NCBI RefSeq assembly: GCF_049257235.1
Contig: NZ_JBMMUF010000002.1
Location: 248,001 to 312,000, forward strand
DNA from: Pseudoalteromonas sp049257235
GTDB lineage: Bacteria > Pseudomonadota > Gammaproteobacteria > Enterobacterales > Alteromonadaceae
Direction: 5' to 3'
DNA: 64,000 nucleotides
Of the stretch, positions 35,392-45,151 are shown in pieces (position 1 is the stretch's first letter; the number at the start of each line of letters is the position of its first letter). Position numbers and translations under genes: made by a program. Under the pieces are notes generated by a model, which was not told the DNA's origin, ran no database searches, and saw nothing but the letters and a program-made list of their open reading frames with translations.

Positions 35392-38043
35392 ATGGGCAAA
35401 TCGCTAGTCATTGTAGAGTCACCTGCAAAAGCAAAAACAATTAATAAATATCTGGGCAAGGATTACATTGTTAAATCCAGTGTTGGTCACGTGCGTGACT
35501 TACCAACCTCTGGCTCAGGTAAAGCAAAAGCCCCTGCAGGCAAAAGCCCTGCCGAGGTGCGCAAAATGGCACCTGAAGAAAAAGCGGCGTATAAAAAGAA
35601 GCGCGACTACCAGAACCTCGTTGCCCGTATGGGTATTGATCCTGAGAAAGGGTGGAAACCTCACTACGAGGTGCTGCCAGGTAAAGAAAAAGTAGTTCAA
35701 GAACTCAAGAAACTTGCCCAAGATGCTGATGAAATCTATCTCGCAACCGATTTGGATAGAGAAGGGGAAGCGATTGCATGGCATCTCGAAGAGATTATCG
35801 GTGGTGACAAAAGTAAATATAAGCGTGTTGTCTTCAACGAAATCACCAAAAATGCGATTCAACAGGCCTTCTCTGACCCAGGCGAACTAAATACCGATAT
35901 GGTGCAAGCGCAGCAAGCACGTCGTTTCTTAGACCGTGTTGTAGGTTTTATGGTATCACCATTGTTGTGGCAAAAAGTTGCCCGAGGTCTATCAGCCGGA
36001 CGCGTTCAATCAGTAGCTGTACGCTTGTTAGTAGAGCGTGAACGCGAGATCAAAGCGTTTATCCCGCAAGAGTTTTGGGATATTCACGCCGACGTCAGCG
36101 CTCAATCAGATTCATTGCGTTTGTTAGTTACAAAACAAAACGGTGAAGCATTCAAGCCCGTTAATAAAGAACAAGCTGAGACGGCAACGGCGCTCCTTAA
36201 GAGTGCTCAGTATCGTGTAAGCGACGTTGAGGAAAAGCCAAGCCAAAGCCGTCCAAGTGCACCTTTTATTACCTCAACAATGCAACAAGCAGCCAGTACT
36301 CGCCTAGGATATGGCGTAAAGAAAACTATGATGTTAGCGCAGCGCTTATATGAAGCTGGTTACATCACTTATATGCGTACTGACTCAACAAACTTGTCGC
36401 AAGACGCCATCGCCATGTGTCGTGACTATGTGTCACAGAATTTCGGTGATAATTATCTTCCTGAAAAAGCGAACGTTTATAGCGCTAAAGGGAATGCCCA
36501 AGAAGCGCACGAAGCTATCCGCCCGTCAGACGTTAACGTGTTGTCTGGCCATGTAGAGGGTGTGGATGCAGATGCTAAAAAGCTGTATGAGCTTATATGG
36601 CGTCAATTTGTTGCCTGTCAGATGGTTCCTGCTCAGTATGATTTAACCACGGTTCGCGTAAGTGCTGGCGACTTTGAACTCAAAGCAAAAGGGCGCGTAC
36701 TGCGCTTTGATGGTTGGACTCGAGTGCAACCAGCTGTGCGTAAGAAAAACGAAGAAGAGCAAGCGCTTCCTGCACTTAAAGTAGGAGATGATTTGAATCT
36801 GGTGGAGCTGGATCCACAGCAACACTTCACTAAGCCGCCTGCACGTTACAGTGAAGCAAGCTTAGTAAAAGAACTCGAAAAACGTGGAATTGGCCGCCCA
36901 TCCACGTACGCAGCAATCATAGGTACCATTCAAGACCGTGGCTATGTACGTGTTGAAAACCGCCGTTTCTTTGCTGAAAAAATGGGTGAAATAGTTACTG
37001 ATCGCCTAGTGGAAAACTTCACCGAGCTGATGAACTACGACTTTACAGCGAAAATGGAAGAGCGTTTAGATGACATCGCTGAAGGTGAGCGTCAATGGAC
37101 GCAAGTTTTAGATAACTTCTATACCGACTTCAGCACGCAACTGACTATCGCTGGTGGTGATGAAGAACAAGGTGGTATGCGTCAAAATCAAATGGTTGAA
37201 ACCGATATTGATTGTCCAACCTGTGGTCGAAAAATGGGCATTCGTACGGCGTCAACCGGTGTATTCCTCGGGTGTACAGGGTACAACTTGCCACCTAAAG
37301 AGCGTTGCACTACCACTATGAACCTGACTCCAGGGGAAGAAGCGGTCAATGCAGATGAAGTTGAAGATGTAGAAACATCAACGCTCATGCAAATGAAACG
37401 TTGCCCTAAGTGTGAAACGGCCATGGACTCATACCTCATAGATGAGGCGCGTAAACTGCACGTGTGCGGTAATAACCCTGCATGTAGCGGCTATGTCATT
37501 GAACAAGGTCAATTTAAGCTCAAAGGCTATGATGGGCCGCTGATTGAATGCGATAAGTGTGGCTCAGACATGGAGCTTAAAAACGGGCGCTTTGGTAAGT
37601 ACTTCGGTTGTACGAACGAAGAGTGTAAAAATACCCGTAAGTTACTTAAAAATGGTGAGCCTGCGCCACCAAAAGAAGATCCAGTTCATTTACCTGAGTT
37701 GGTATGTGAAAAATCAGATGCCTACTTTGTGTTGCGAGATGGCGCCGCAGGGATTTTCTTAGCTGCGTCTACCTTCCCTAAATCACGGGAGACGCGTGCG
37801 CCTAAAGTTGAAGAACTACAGCGTTTTAGAGACCGCATTTCCCCCAAGTTCCACTATTTAGCGGATGCGCCTCAAGAAGACTCTGATGGCAACCCTGCAA
37901 TTGTGCGCTTTAGTCGTAAAACCAAATCTCAGTATGTTATGACTGAGGTTGATGGAAAGGCGACAGGCTGGAAGGCAACGTTTGAACACGGTAAATGGGT
38001 TGTTGAAGACAAGAAAAAGTCATCGGCAAAAAAAGCTAAATAA
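35392..38043 (+). CDS. topA: DNA topoisomerase I
   Basis: 883 residues, type IA. The Toprim domain opens with KSLVIVESPAKAKTINKYLG and has ATDLDREGEAIAWHL; the catalytic Tyr is in YITYMRTDSTNLS. The C-terminus carries three four-Cys zinc-ribbon units (CPTCGRKMG, CPKCETAMD, CDKCGSDME) and a basic tail. It relaxes negative supercoils behind RNA polymerase. The neighbours sohB and yciK match E. coli. Confidence 0.97.
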   Translation: MGKSLVIVESPAKAKTINKYLGKDYIVKSSVGHVRDLPTSGSGKAKAPAGKSPAEVRKMAPEEKAAYKKKRDYQNLVARMGIDPEKGWKPHYEVLPGKEKVVQELKKLAQDADEIYLATDLDREGEAIAWHLEEIIGGDKSKYKRVVFNEITKNAIQQAFSDPGELNTDMVQAQQARRFLDRVVGFMVSPLLWQKVARGLSAGRVQSVAVRLLVEREREIKAFIPQEFWDIHADVSAQSDSLRLLVTKQNGEAFKPVNKEQAETATALLKSAQYRVSDVEEKPSQSRPSAPFITSTMQQAASTRLGYGVKKTMMLAQRLYEAGYITYMRTDSTNLSQDAIAMCRDYVSQNFGDNYLPEKANVYSAKGNAQEAHEAIRPSDVNVLSGHVEGVDADAKKLYELIWRQFVACQMVPAQYDLTTVRVSAGDFELKAKGRVLRFDGWTRVQPAVRKKNEEEQALPALKVGDDLNLVELDPQQHFTKPPARYSEASLVKELEKRGIGRPSTYAAIIGTIQDRGYVRVENRRFFAEKMGEIVTDRLVENFTELMNYDFTAKMEERLDDIAEGERQWTQVLDNFYTDFSTQLTIAGGDEEQGGMRQNQMVETDIDCPTCGRKMGIRTASTGVFLGCTGYNLPPKERCTTTMNLTPGEEAVNADEVEDVETSTLMQMKRCPKCETAMDSYLIDEARKLHVCGNNPACSGYVIEQGQFKLKGYDGPLIECDKCGSDMELKNGRFGKYFGCTNEECKNTRKLLKNGEPAPPKEDPVHLPELVCEKSDAYFVLRDGAAGIFLAASTFPKSRETRAPKVEELQRFRDRISPKFHYLADAPQEDSDGNPAIVRFSRKTKSQYVMTEVDGKATGWKATFEHGKWVVEDKKKSSAKKAK

Positions 38044-38061
38044 AAGCGATTCACAGACCAT

Positions 38062-38093
38062 AAAAAAGGCCGCTCACGAGAGCGGCCTTTTTA
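38062..38093 (+). terminator. topA terminator
   Basis: GGCCGCTC (38068-38075), loop ACGA, GAGCGGCC (38080-38087), flanked by six A and five T residues; it may also act on the convergent small gene at 38118. Confidence 0.92.
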
Positions 38094-38117
38094 TTCCCCT
38101 TGATATAAGGCAAGCGG

Positions 38118-38354
38118 TTATTTGATATCTACTTTTTCAACTGTTTGATAACCAGCAGCGGTTAGCTCGTCATTGACGCAGTCCAACACATACTGATACA
38201 TGCTCTGCTCGTCGGTGTCGTCTTCCTTAGCCCAGTCTAAGCACATCTGCGTGTACTCCTTGATCATGTCATCGGTTGCGACTGGTACGTCATCGCTTGC
38301 ATAAGCATTGGTTAAGCTGATAGCAAATAACACACTTAAAACTTGGTGTTTCAT
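38118..38354 (-). CDS. Small exported protein of unknown function
   Basis: 78 residues: signal peptide (cleavage near AYAS), then an acidic mature part with two Cys (MCLDWAKEDD, DCVNDEL) that could form a disulfide. I do not recognise the family. It converges with topA and its upstream region contains a plausible ribosome-binding site (AGGACG about nine bases before the ATG). Confidence 0.6.
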   Translation of the reverse strand: MKHQVLSVLFAISLTNAYASDDVPVATDDMIKEYTQMCLDWAKEDDTDEQSMYQYVLDCVNDELTAAGYQTVEKVDIK

Positions 38355-38473
38355 AGTTCGTCCTGTTGAGTGGTCTTCGCCGATAGTTTTAGCTTACGTT
38401 CTCACTATAGGAAAGTGAGATATTTTTATCGTCAAGATGAGCGAAACAGCGCAATGAAATCAACGTAAAGAGC

Positions 38474-38497
38474 AAAAAAAGCACTCAAATGAGTGCT
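38474..38497 (-). terminator. Terminator after the alpha-glucosidase gene
   Basis: On the minus strand AGCACTC, loop ATTT, GAGTGCT (38480-38497), then seven T residues (plus A run 38474-38480). Confidence 0.88.
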
Positions 38498-38522
38498 CTT
38501 ATGGCTGTGTGTCAGGGGGAGA

Positions 38523-40139
38523 TCACAGTGTTGCAAACCAGCAGGCAAAACTAGGCAGTGTGAGTGTGTTACCGCTTAGTTTCGCTGTGATATGGCTAAT
38601 TCCATCGAGTTCCTTTACTGCAGTGTGCGCAAGACTGATGGTGGTTTCTTGCTCTGCGAGGTTGAAGTAACACAACAGAGTTTGACCTTCATGTTGGCGT
38701 TCAAAGGCTAAAATAGGCTCTGGCGTGTCGATAAAGTTGATATCACCTTCAATCAGTGCAGGGAAACCTCGTCGCCAATGCATGAACTCTTGATAGGCTT
38801 TGAGTGTTGAGTCAGCATCGTTGCTTTGTTTTGCAACGTGCTTGCTGATATGCGCATCGCTTACCGGCAACCACGGTTTATCGGTGCTAAAACCGGCATG
38901 GGCTGAATCATCCCAAGGCATTGGAGTGCGGCAACCATCACGACCTTTAAAGTTCGGCCAAAACGTAATGCCATAGGGGTCTTGTAGATCTTCGAAGGCG
39001 ACACTTGCTTCACCTAGGCCAAGCTCTTCACCTTGATACATGCACACACTGCCGCGCAGTGACGCGAGTAGGGCAGTGAGCATTTTCACTTGCTGTGGTT
39101 TGACTTCACCTTCTGGTGACCAACGGCTTGCCACGCGTTCAACATCGTGGTTGCTAAATGCCCAACAAGGCCAGCCTTCCAGCATGCGTGATTCAAGTGT
39201 TTCTACGGTGGTGCGAATATACTCACTGCTATAGTCGTTGGTTAATAATTCAAAGCTGTAACCCATGTGTAATTTATCGCCACCAGAGGTGTATTCAGCC
39301 ATGGTTGCTAATGAGTCTTCAGAGGAGATTTCACCAAGCGCAACAGTCCCTGGATACTTGTTTAACAACGCACGGATATCGCGCATGAACTCGAGATTTT
39401 CTGGTTGAGTGTTGTTGTAATAGTGGTACTGAAATGCGTAAGGATTGTCTTCACTGAAACCACGACCTTGGCGCTTTTCTTTGGGTTTAGCAGGATTATC
39501 ACGTAGCTGTGCATCGTGATAACAGAAGTTGATGGCATCTAAGCGAAAGCCGTCTACGCCTTTTTTCAGCCAAAATTCCACATTATCCAGCACGGCTTGA
39601 CGCACTTTGGGATTATGGAAGTTGAGATCTGGCTGTTCGGTCAAAAAGTTATGTAAGTAGTATTGTCCACGTCGTGGTTCCCACTGCCATGCCGGGCCAC
39701 CGAAAATTGATAGCCAATTATTAGGCTGGGTGCCGTCTTCATTCGCGTCAGCCCAAACATACCAATCGGCTTTGTCGTTATCTAGACTTTCACGACTTTC
39801 AATGAACCAAGGATGTTGATCTGAAGTATGGCTTAACACTTGGTCAATGATGATTTTGATACCGCGTTTATGCGCTTGTTCAATAAGCTCATCAAAATCA
39901 TTTAAATCACCAAAAAGGGGATCAATATCTCGATAATCGCTGATGTCATACCCGAAGTCTTTCATTGGCGATTTAAAAAATGGTGATATCCACACTGCAT
40001 CAACGCCTAACTCGTTAATGTAGTCTAAGCGATTGATAATACCGCGAAGATCTCCGATACCATCTCCATTTGTATCTTGGAAACTACGTGGATAAATTTG
40101 GTAAATAACCGCGCCTTTCCACCATTGTGGGTTCGCCAT
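38523..40139 (-). CDS. Alpha-glucosidase (GH13, oligo-1,6-glucosidase type)
   Basis: 538 residues from the ATG at 40139, with TGGAG upstream and the usual start MANPQWWKGAVIYQIYPRSF. GH13 blocks: QVLSHTSDQHPW, DGFRLDAINF (nucleophile Asp), ALGEISSED (acid Glu) and FSNHDVERV. No signal peptide, so it works in the cytoplasm, cutting maltose or malto-oligosaccharides to glucose for the glucokinase at 54462. A TGCATACGTATGCA operator lies 75 bases upstream, shared with the divergent receptor promoter region. Confidence 0.92.
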   Translation of the reverse strand: MANPQWWKGAVIYQIYPRSFQDTNGDGIGDLRGIINRLDYINELGVDAVWISPFFKSPMKDFGYDISDYRDIDPLFGDLNDFDELIEQAHKRGIKIIIDQVLSHTSDQHPWFIESRESLDNDKADWYVWADANEDGTQPNNWLSIFGGPAWQWEPRRGQYYLHNFLTEQPDLNFHNPKVRQAVLDNVEFWLKKGVDGFRLDAINFCYHDAQLRDNPAKPKEKRQGRGFSEDNPYAFQYHYYNNTQPENLEFMRDIRALLNKYPGTVALGEISSEDSLATMAEYTSGGDKLHMGYSFELLTNDYSSEYIRTTVETLESRMLEGWPCWAFSNHDVERVASRWSPEGEVKPQQVKMLTALLASLRGSVCMYQGEELGLGEASVAFEDLQDPYGITFWPNFKGRDGCRTPMPWDDSAHAGFSTDKPWLPVSDAHISKHVAKQSNDADSTLKAYQEFMHWRRGFPALIEGDINFIDTPEPILAFERQHEGQTLLCYFNLAEQETTISLAHTAVKELDGISHITAKLSGNTLTLPSFACWFATL

Positions 40140-40213
40140 GTTGCACTCCAGATGACTTAATTTTGCAATACTGCGCAAAGAATAAGTCATGGTACAAACT
40201 CTTGTAAAAGAAC

Positions 40214-40227
40214 TGCATACGTATGCA
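40214..40227. promoter_or_regulatory. LacI-type operator 1 (starch regulon)
   Basis: TGCATACGTATGCA is a perfect 14-bp palindrome with a central CG, the usual look of LacI-family sites. It lies 75 bases before the alpha-glucosidase start. Near-identical copies at 40656 and 46968 stand before other genes of the same locus. Candidate ligand protein: the LacI regulator at 53022. Confidence 0.7.
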
Positions 40228-40655
40228 TTGCCCCTACCTACGCGCAAATTAGTGAGATTTCGAAAAAATCTCGGCTGTTCTGATATTTATCAAAGAGCAA
40301 ATAAATTTTACCAATTGAAATATACGCATAAAGAACTAGAACCTAGTATATGCTGTCAATTCACTAATAATGTGCAATTGCCGTTGGTTGAGCACTAAAA
40401 TAGTGCATCAAACATTTGGTAAGACCAATTGTCTTTGCCGGAACCTGCCTGCTTTTATCTATACCTTCCTTACGTGCAGGTCAGTTGGTCACATCATTTT
40501 TGTATTCGTTAACATTATTTTGTAACAAGCACAGTGTGATGTGATGAATGCATTATTGTTTAACTGCAAAAAAGTGATTGAAAACTAGCGGTTTTCTTGG
40601 TCTGGTGATATTTTTCATGTAAAAGATATGTAAATATTTTGCTTGTAAAAGTCAC

Positions 40656-40669
40656 TGAATACGTATGCA
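40656..40669. promoter_or_regulatory. LacI-type operator 2 (starch regulon)
   Basis: TGAATACGTATGCA, one base from perfect symmetry, 124 bases before the TonB-receptor ATG, downstream of TTGTAA that could serve as -35. Confidence 0.7.
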
Positions 40670-40792
40670 TAAATTTGTTAATCAATTACAGCGGAGGGTA
40701 GTATTTTTTGTGACAACAACACGAGCCAACTTGGTGCAACGCTAACTAACACCTTGATGGCTGATAATTATGGTCTAATGGGATAAAACACT

Positions 40793-43597
40793 ATGTCTAT
40801 GTTTAAACCAAGTTTGCTAACCCTAGCGCTCGTGAGTGCGGGTGTAGCTACATCACATGCTGCATATGCACAAGAAGTAGAATCGCAACAAGGTGCTCAA
40901 GAGCAAGAAAAAGTAGAAGTCATCGAAGTACGCGGTTTTCGTCGCAGCGTTGTTGAATCAATCAACACCAAACGTTTTGCAAGCGAAGTTGTAGAGTCGG
41001 TATCTGCAGAGGACATCGGTAAATTACCTGATTCGTCAATTGCAGAGTCAATCGCTCGCTTACCTGGTTTAACTGCACAGCGTCTAGATGGTCGCGCATC
41101 ACGAGTGAGTGTGCGTGGTTTCAGTGAAAACGAAAGTGCGACCACATTTAATGGCCGTGAACAGGTATCAATCAGTGATAACCGCGGCGTAGAATTCGAT
41201 TTATACCCTTCTGAGATCATGAGTGGTGTTACCGTATATAAAACACCAAGTGCATCGATAGAAGCAGAAGGTATTGCCGGTGTAATCGATATGCAAACTG
41301 TGCGCCCGCTTCGTAAAGGCGAGCAGGTTATCCAGTTCAACGGTCAATACGAACAAACCAGTTTTGATAAGCTAAACCCAGACGGTGACGATAAAGGTTT
41401 CCGTGGTACTATTTCTTACATCGATCAATTTGCAGACGACACATTTGGTGTGGCTTTCGCTTACACGACAATGAGCTCACCAAACCAAGAGAAACGTTGG
41501 AACTCTTGGGGTTACCCTGAGTTTACTGCAGACGATGGCAATACATACTCTATCTTAGGTGGTGCAAAGCCGTTTGTTCGCTCATCAACCCTAGAGCGCG
41601 ACTCTGCAATGTTGGTACTTGAATATGCACCAAATAGTGATTTGAATGTTGCCTTTGATGCATTGTACGTAGATTTTGTTGATGAAAAAATTCTTCGCGG
41701 TATCGAAGTACCATTTGCATGGGGCCAAGGTTCTATCAGCCCAGAAAGTGCAACAGTCGATCCTGCTACAGGCTTCATCACTAGTGCCGTTACAGAAGGT
41801 CAGCGTGTTGTTGTACGTAACGACTACGAAGAGCGTGCCGCAGAACTGACACAATTTGGCTTAAATGTTGAGTACGTGTTAAGCGATGATTGGAAAGTAG
41901 AATTTGACGTGAGTCGTTCAGAGGTAGAGCGTCAAGTGTGGAGTATCGAAAGCTACTCAGGCACGGGTCGTGGTGATAACAACGGTATCGCGGACAACAT
42001 CGGCTACATTTTTGATGGCGGTAATACCGGCGCGCAATTCTCACATCAGCTAGATTACAGCGACTATAACCTTATTCAATTAGGTGGCCCTTTAACTTGG
42101 GGTTGGAGTGGTGCGCTTAATAACGCATACAACTTAGGCGGTACGCCATGGGAAAACCACGCGCAAGACGGTTTTATCAATGCGCCTGAAGTTGAAGATG
42201 AACTATCAACATTGAAGCTTGCTGCAAGCAAAGCAATTGATAGCGAGTTCATCAGCGGTATTGATTTTGGTATCTCATACCGTGACCGCGAAAAAACAAA
42301 AATTTCAGAGGGTTACTTCCTTACTTTAGCGAGTTTCTCATTGGATAACCCAGGTACAATGGTGGTGCCAGAGCAATACCGATTGGGCACGGCTGATCTT
42401 AGCTTTATTGGCATGGGCGATATGATTGCCTATGACACACGCGGCCTTGTGGCAGACGGTTACTATAACCTTCTTCAAGAAAGCTTAACTGATTCCAAGC
42501 ACTTAACTCGCTCTTGGACTGTGCAAGAAGAAGTAACAGCAGCATTTGTACAGGCAAACATTAACGCTGAGCTAGGTGGTATTCCGGTAACGGGTAACGT
42601 TGGTTTACGCTATGTACACACTGAGCAATCATCGCAAGGTAATGCGTTTACGGTGGTTGATGGTCTAGTAGTGGCCGAGGGAACAGACTTGAGCCATGAC
42701 TACTCTCACCTTTTGCCAAGTTTGAACCTAAACTTTGCACTGGATGAGCAGCAAACATTGCGTTTTGGCGCCGGCAAAACAATTTCTCGCGCGCGTCTTG
42801 ATGAAATGCACGCGTCTGTAAGTGCGTCTTATAGCACGACACAACCAGATGAAAACGGCAACTACTGGTCAGTTTCAGGTGGTAACCCATCACTGGAGCC
42901 AAAAGAAGCAACGGGTTTCGACTTAAGTTATGAAAACTACTTTGCAGATGAAGGTTACTTCTCAGCTGCAGTGTTCTACAAAGACCTAAATCAGTGGATT
43001 TTCGACGGTCAGTACGAAATCGACATGACAGGTATTGCAGACCCTGCCACGGGCGAGCTGCCGCCGACTACATCGGGTACAGGTTACGGTAAAGTCAACG
43101 GTGGTGAGGGCGACCTTTGGGGTTACGAGCTATCTGTTGCCTTGCCATTTAACCTATTCGCGGATGAGCTAGAAGGCTTCGGTATGCTTGCAAGTTACAC
43201 CGGCGTTGAGCAGGATATGAAGCAGCCAAATGGTGAAGAATTTAAGCTCCCTGGTTTGTCTGAGTCAATTCAGAGCTTCACTCTTTACTATGAGCGTCAC
43301 GGTTTCATGGCTCGTACGAGCATGCGTAAGCGTGATGACTTTAAAGGGGATATCTACGGTACTGGTTTCTCTACTGACCAAGTAAATATTCAAGGTGAGA
43401 CCATCTGGGATGCGCAAATTGGTTATGACTTCAGTGAGTCAGGTATTGCCGGTCTTGAAGGCTTAGAAATGACGTTCCAAGTTCAGAATATCACTGAAGA
43501 GCCGTTTGTATCACTACAAGGTGACAACGCATTGCAAGTACGTGACTACCAAGATTATGGTCGTACCTATTTGCTTGGCTTCAAGTATGAGCTATAA
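40793..43597 (+). CDS. TonB-dependent receptor for maltodextrins
   Basis: 934 residues. Signal peptide to about residue 26 (AYAQ), TonB box in VIEVRGFRR, plug domain (DIGKLPDSSIAESIARLPGLTAQR, IDMQTVRP), then a 22-strand barrel ending in the C-terminal signature YLLGFKYEL. The plug sequence is of the CirA/sugar-receptor group of Alteromonadales, Xanthomonadales and Caulobacter (MalA-like). Neighbouring starch enzymes argue for malto-oligosaccharide uptake. Followed closely by its own terminator. Confidence 0.9.
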   Translation: MSMFKPSLLTLALVSAGVATSHAAYAQEVESQQGAQEQEKVEVIEVRGFRRSVVESINTKRFASEVVESVSAEDIGKLPDSSIAESIARLPGLTAQRLDGRASRVSVRGFSENESATTFNGREQVSISDNRGVEFDLYPSEIMSGVTVYKTPSASIEAEGIAGVIDMQTVRPLRKGEQVIQFNGQYEQTSFDKLNPDGDDKGFRGTISYIDQFADDTFGVAFAYTTMSSPNQEKRWNSWGYPEFTADDGNTYSILGGAKPFVRSSTLERDSAMLVLEYAPNSDLNVAFDALYVDFVDEKILRGIEVPFAWGQGSISPESATVDPATGFITSAVTEGQRVVVRNDYEERAAELTQFGLNVEYVLSDDWKVEFDVSRSEVERQVWSIESYSGTGRGDNNGIADNIGYIFDGGNTGAQFSHQLDYSDYNLIQLGGPLTWGWSGALNNAYNLGGTPWENHAQDGFINAPEVEDELSTLKLAASKAIDSEFISGIDFGISYRDREKTKISEGYFLTLASFSLDNPGTMVVPEQYRLGTADLSFIGMGDMIAYDTRGLVADGYYNLLQESLTDSKHLTRSWTVQEEVTAAFVQANINAELGGIPVTGNVGLRYVHTEQSSQGNAFTVVDGLVVAEGTDLSHDYSHLLPSLNLNFALDEQQTLRFGAGKTISRARLDEMHASVSASYSTTQPDENGNYWSVSGGNPSLEPKEATGFDLSYENYFADEGYFSAAVFYKDLNQWIFDGQYEIDMTGIADPATGELPPTTSGTGYGKVNGGEGDLWGYELSVALPFNLFADELEGFGMLASYTGVEQDMKQPNGEEFKLPGLSESIQSFTLYYERHGFMARTSMRKRDDFKGDIYGTGFSTDQVNIQGETIWDAQIGYDFSESGIAGLEGLEMTFQVQNITEEPFVSLQGDNALQVRDYQDYGRTYLLGFKYEL

Positions 43598-43614
43598 CTC
43601 TTAATTGAAGTAAC

Positions 43615-43643
43615 AAAAGCCCTTGATATTTCAAGGGCTTTTT
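43615..43643 (+). terminator. Terminator between receptor and halogenase genes
   Basis: AAAAGCCCTTGA (43615-43626), loop TATT, TCAAGGGCTTTTT (43631-43643). It ends only 14 bases before the halogenase ATG and leaves room only for its AGGAG, so the halogenase and what follows depend on read-through or processing. Confidence 0.85.
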
Positions 43644-43657
43644 CACAGGAGTAGCGG

Positions 43658-45151
43658 ATGTCTGAAGTAAAAAATGTGGTTATCCTAGGCGGAGGCACAG
43701 CAGGGTGGCTAAGCGCTGCACTGATGGCCAAGTTACTGGGTTCACGTATCACTATCACCCTGATTGAATCCTCAAGTATCGGTACTGTTGGCGTAGGTGA
43801 AGCGACCATACCGCCAATTAAAGCATTTAATAATGCGTTGGGTATCGATGAAAAAACCATGATTACGCGCACCAATGCCACCATTAAACTGGGTATCGAG
43901 TTTGAAAACTGGGGGCAAATTGGTGAAAGCTACATGCATGCATTTGGCAATATCGGTAAAGCCTTTCCTTTTTGTGAATTCCACCATATTTATCATGCCG
44001 CGAAAGAAGCGGGTGAGGCACAGTCTTTGTGGGATTATTCTCTTAATCACAAAGCCGCTAAAGCTGGGCGTTTTGCGCCAACAAAAAATCTCACAGGTAC
44101 ACAGCTTCCAGGCACTGAACATGCCTATCATTTTGATGCGTCATTGTATGCTCAGCTGTTAGCAGAGCGCGCGCAGCATATGGGCGTGACCCGTGTTGAT
44201 GCCAAAGTTGATAGCATAGAGCGAGCTCCCAACGGTGATATAACAAGTTTGAATCTTGATTCAGGTGAGCAAATCGCAGGCGACTTATTTATTGATTGCA
44301 GCGGGTTACGGGCACTATTAATTGAACAAACTTTGGGTGTTGGTTTTGAAGACTGGAGTCATTGGCTGCCATGCGACAGCGCTGTAGCAGTACAAAGTGA
44401 GCTACCACAAGACTACCAGCCGATACCCTACACCCGCTCAATTGCGCACTCGAGTGGGTGGCAGTGGCAAATACCATTGCAGCACCGTATGGGCAATGGC
44501 TTGGTTTATTGTTCTCGTTATATGAGTGATGAGCAAGCAAAAGCGACCTTACTCGATACTATCCCTGGGACAGCTATTAACGAGCCACGAGTAATTAAAT
44601 TTAGAACTGGGCAGCGCCGTAAACAATGGCAAAACAATGTTGTTGCAATAGGCTTGAGCAGTGGTTTTCTCGAGCCATTAGAGTCAACCAGCATCCACCT
44701 TATTCAAACAGCCATTATTCGCTTAATTAAGCACTTCCCACACACCGGAATTTGTGACTCCACAGTCAGATCGTTTAATGATCAGTTCAGTACAGAGATG
44801 ACGCAAATTCGTGATTTCATCATTCTTCATTACGTATTAAATCAGCGTGACGACAGCGATTTTTGGCGTCATTGCCAAAACATGGACATCCCCGAATCGC
44901 TCGCACACAAAATAGCGCTGTTTAAAGATACAGGCATGGTGTTTAGACACCAAGATGAGCTCTTTACTGAAATAGCATGGCAGCAGGTGATGTTAGGTCA
45001 AAACTGTTGGCCAACACAGCGCCACCCATTAGCTGAGCAGTTTAGTGATACTCAACGCCAAGAGTTACTCAGCAGTTTAAGCACGTTAATAGATAAAACA
45101 GTCTCGGGTATGCCAACGCACCAAGACTATATTGCGAAGATGAGACACTGA
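43658..45151 (+). CDS. Flavin-dependent tryptophan halogenase-family protein
   Basis: 497 residues. The FAD site GGGTAGW is at about residue 10; GVGEATIPP follows; the WxWxIP motif that separates halogenases from monooxygenases is intact as WQWQIP (about residue 268); a Lys in TIKLGIEF lines up with the catalytic Lys of PrnA. It is therefore potentially active. Homologues commonly sit beside sugar TonB receptors, with mostly unknown substrates. It is translationally coupled to the next gene (TGATG). No flavin reductase is nearby. Confidence 0.88.
   Translation: MSEVKNVVILGGGTAGWLSAALMAKLLGSRITITLIESSSIGTVGVGEATIPPIKAFNNALGIDEKTMITRTNATIKLGIEFENWGQIGESYMHAFGNIGKAFPFCEFHHIYHAAKEAGEAQSLWDYSLNHKAAKAGRFAPTKNLTGTQLPGTEHAYHFDASLYAQLLAERAQHMGVTRVDAKVDSIERAPNGDITSLNLDSGEQIAGDLFIDCSGLRALLIEQTLGVGFEDWSHWLPCDSAVAVQSELPQDYQPIPYTRSIAHSSGWQWQIPLQHRMGNGLVYCSRYMSDEQAKATLLDTIPGTAINEPRVIKFRTGQRRKQWQNNVVAIGLSSGFLEPLESTSIHLIQTAIIRLIKHFPHTGICDSTVRSFNDQFSTEMTQIRDFIILHYVLNQRDDSDFWRHCQNMDIPESLAHKIALFKDTGMVFRHQDELFTEIAWQQVMLGQNCWPTQRHPLAEQFSDTQRQELLSSLSTLIDKTVSGMPTHQDYIAKMRH

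Larger units (their letters stand above)
40140..40792. other. Divergent regulatory region of the maltodextrin genes
   Basis: 650 bases with no gene on either strand. It contains operator-like palindromes at 40214-40227 and 40656-40669. CCTGC/GCAGG (about 40446-40482) can form a weak hairpin. The long 5' region before the receptor is AT-rich. Confidence 0.6.

Noticed and set aside
40897..41340. 147-residue antisense open frame in the TonB receptor gene
   Set aside because: Shadow of the receptor reading frame; no start signal or recognisable domain.
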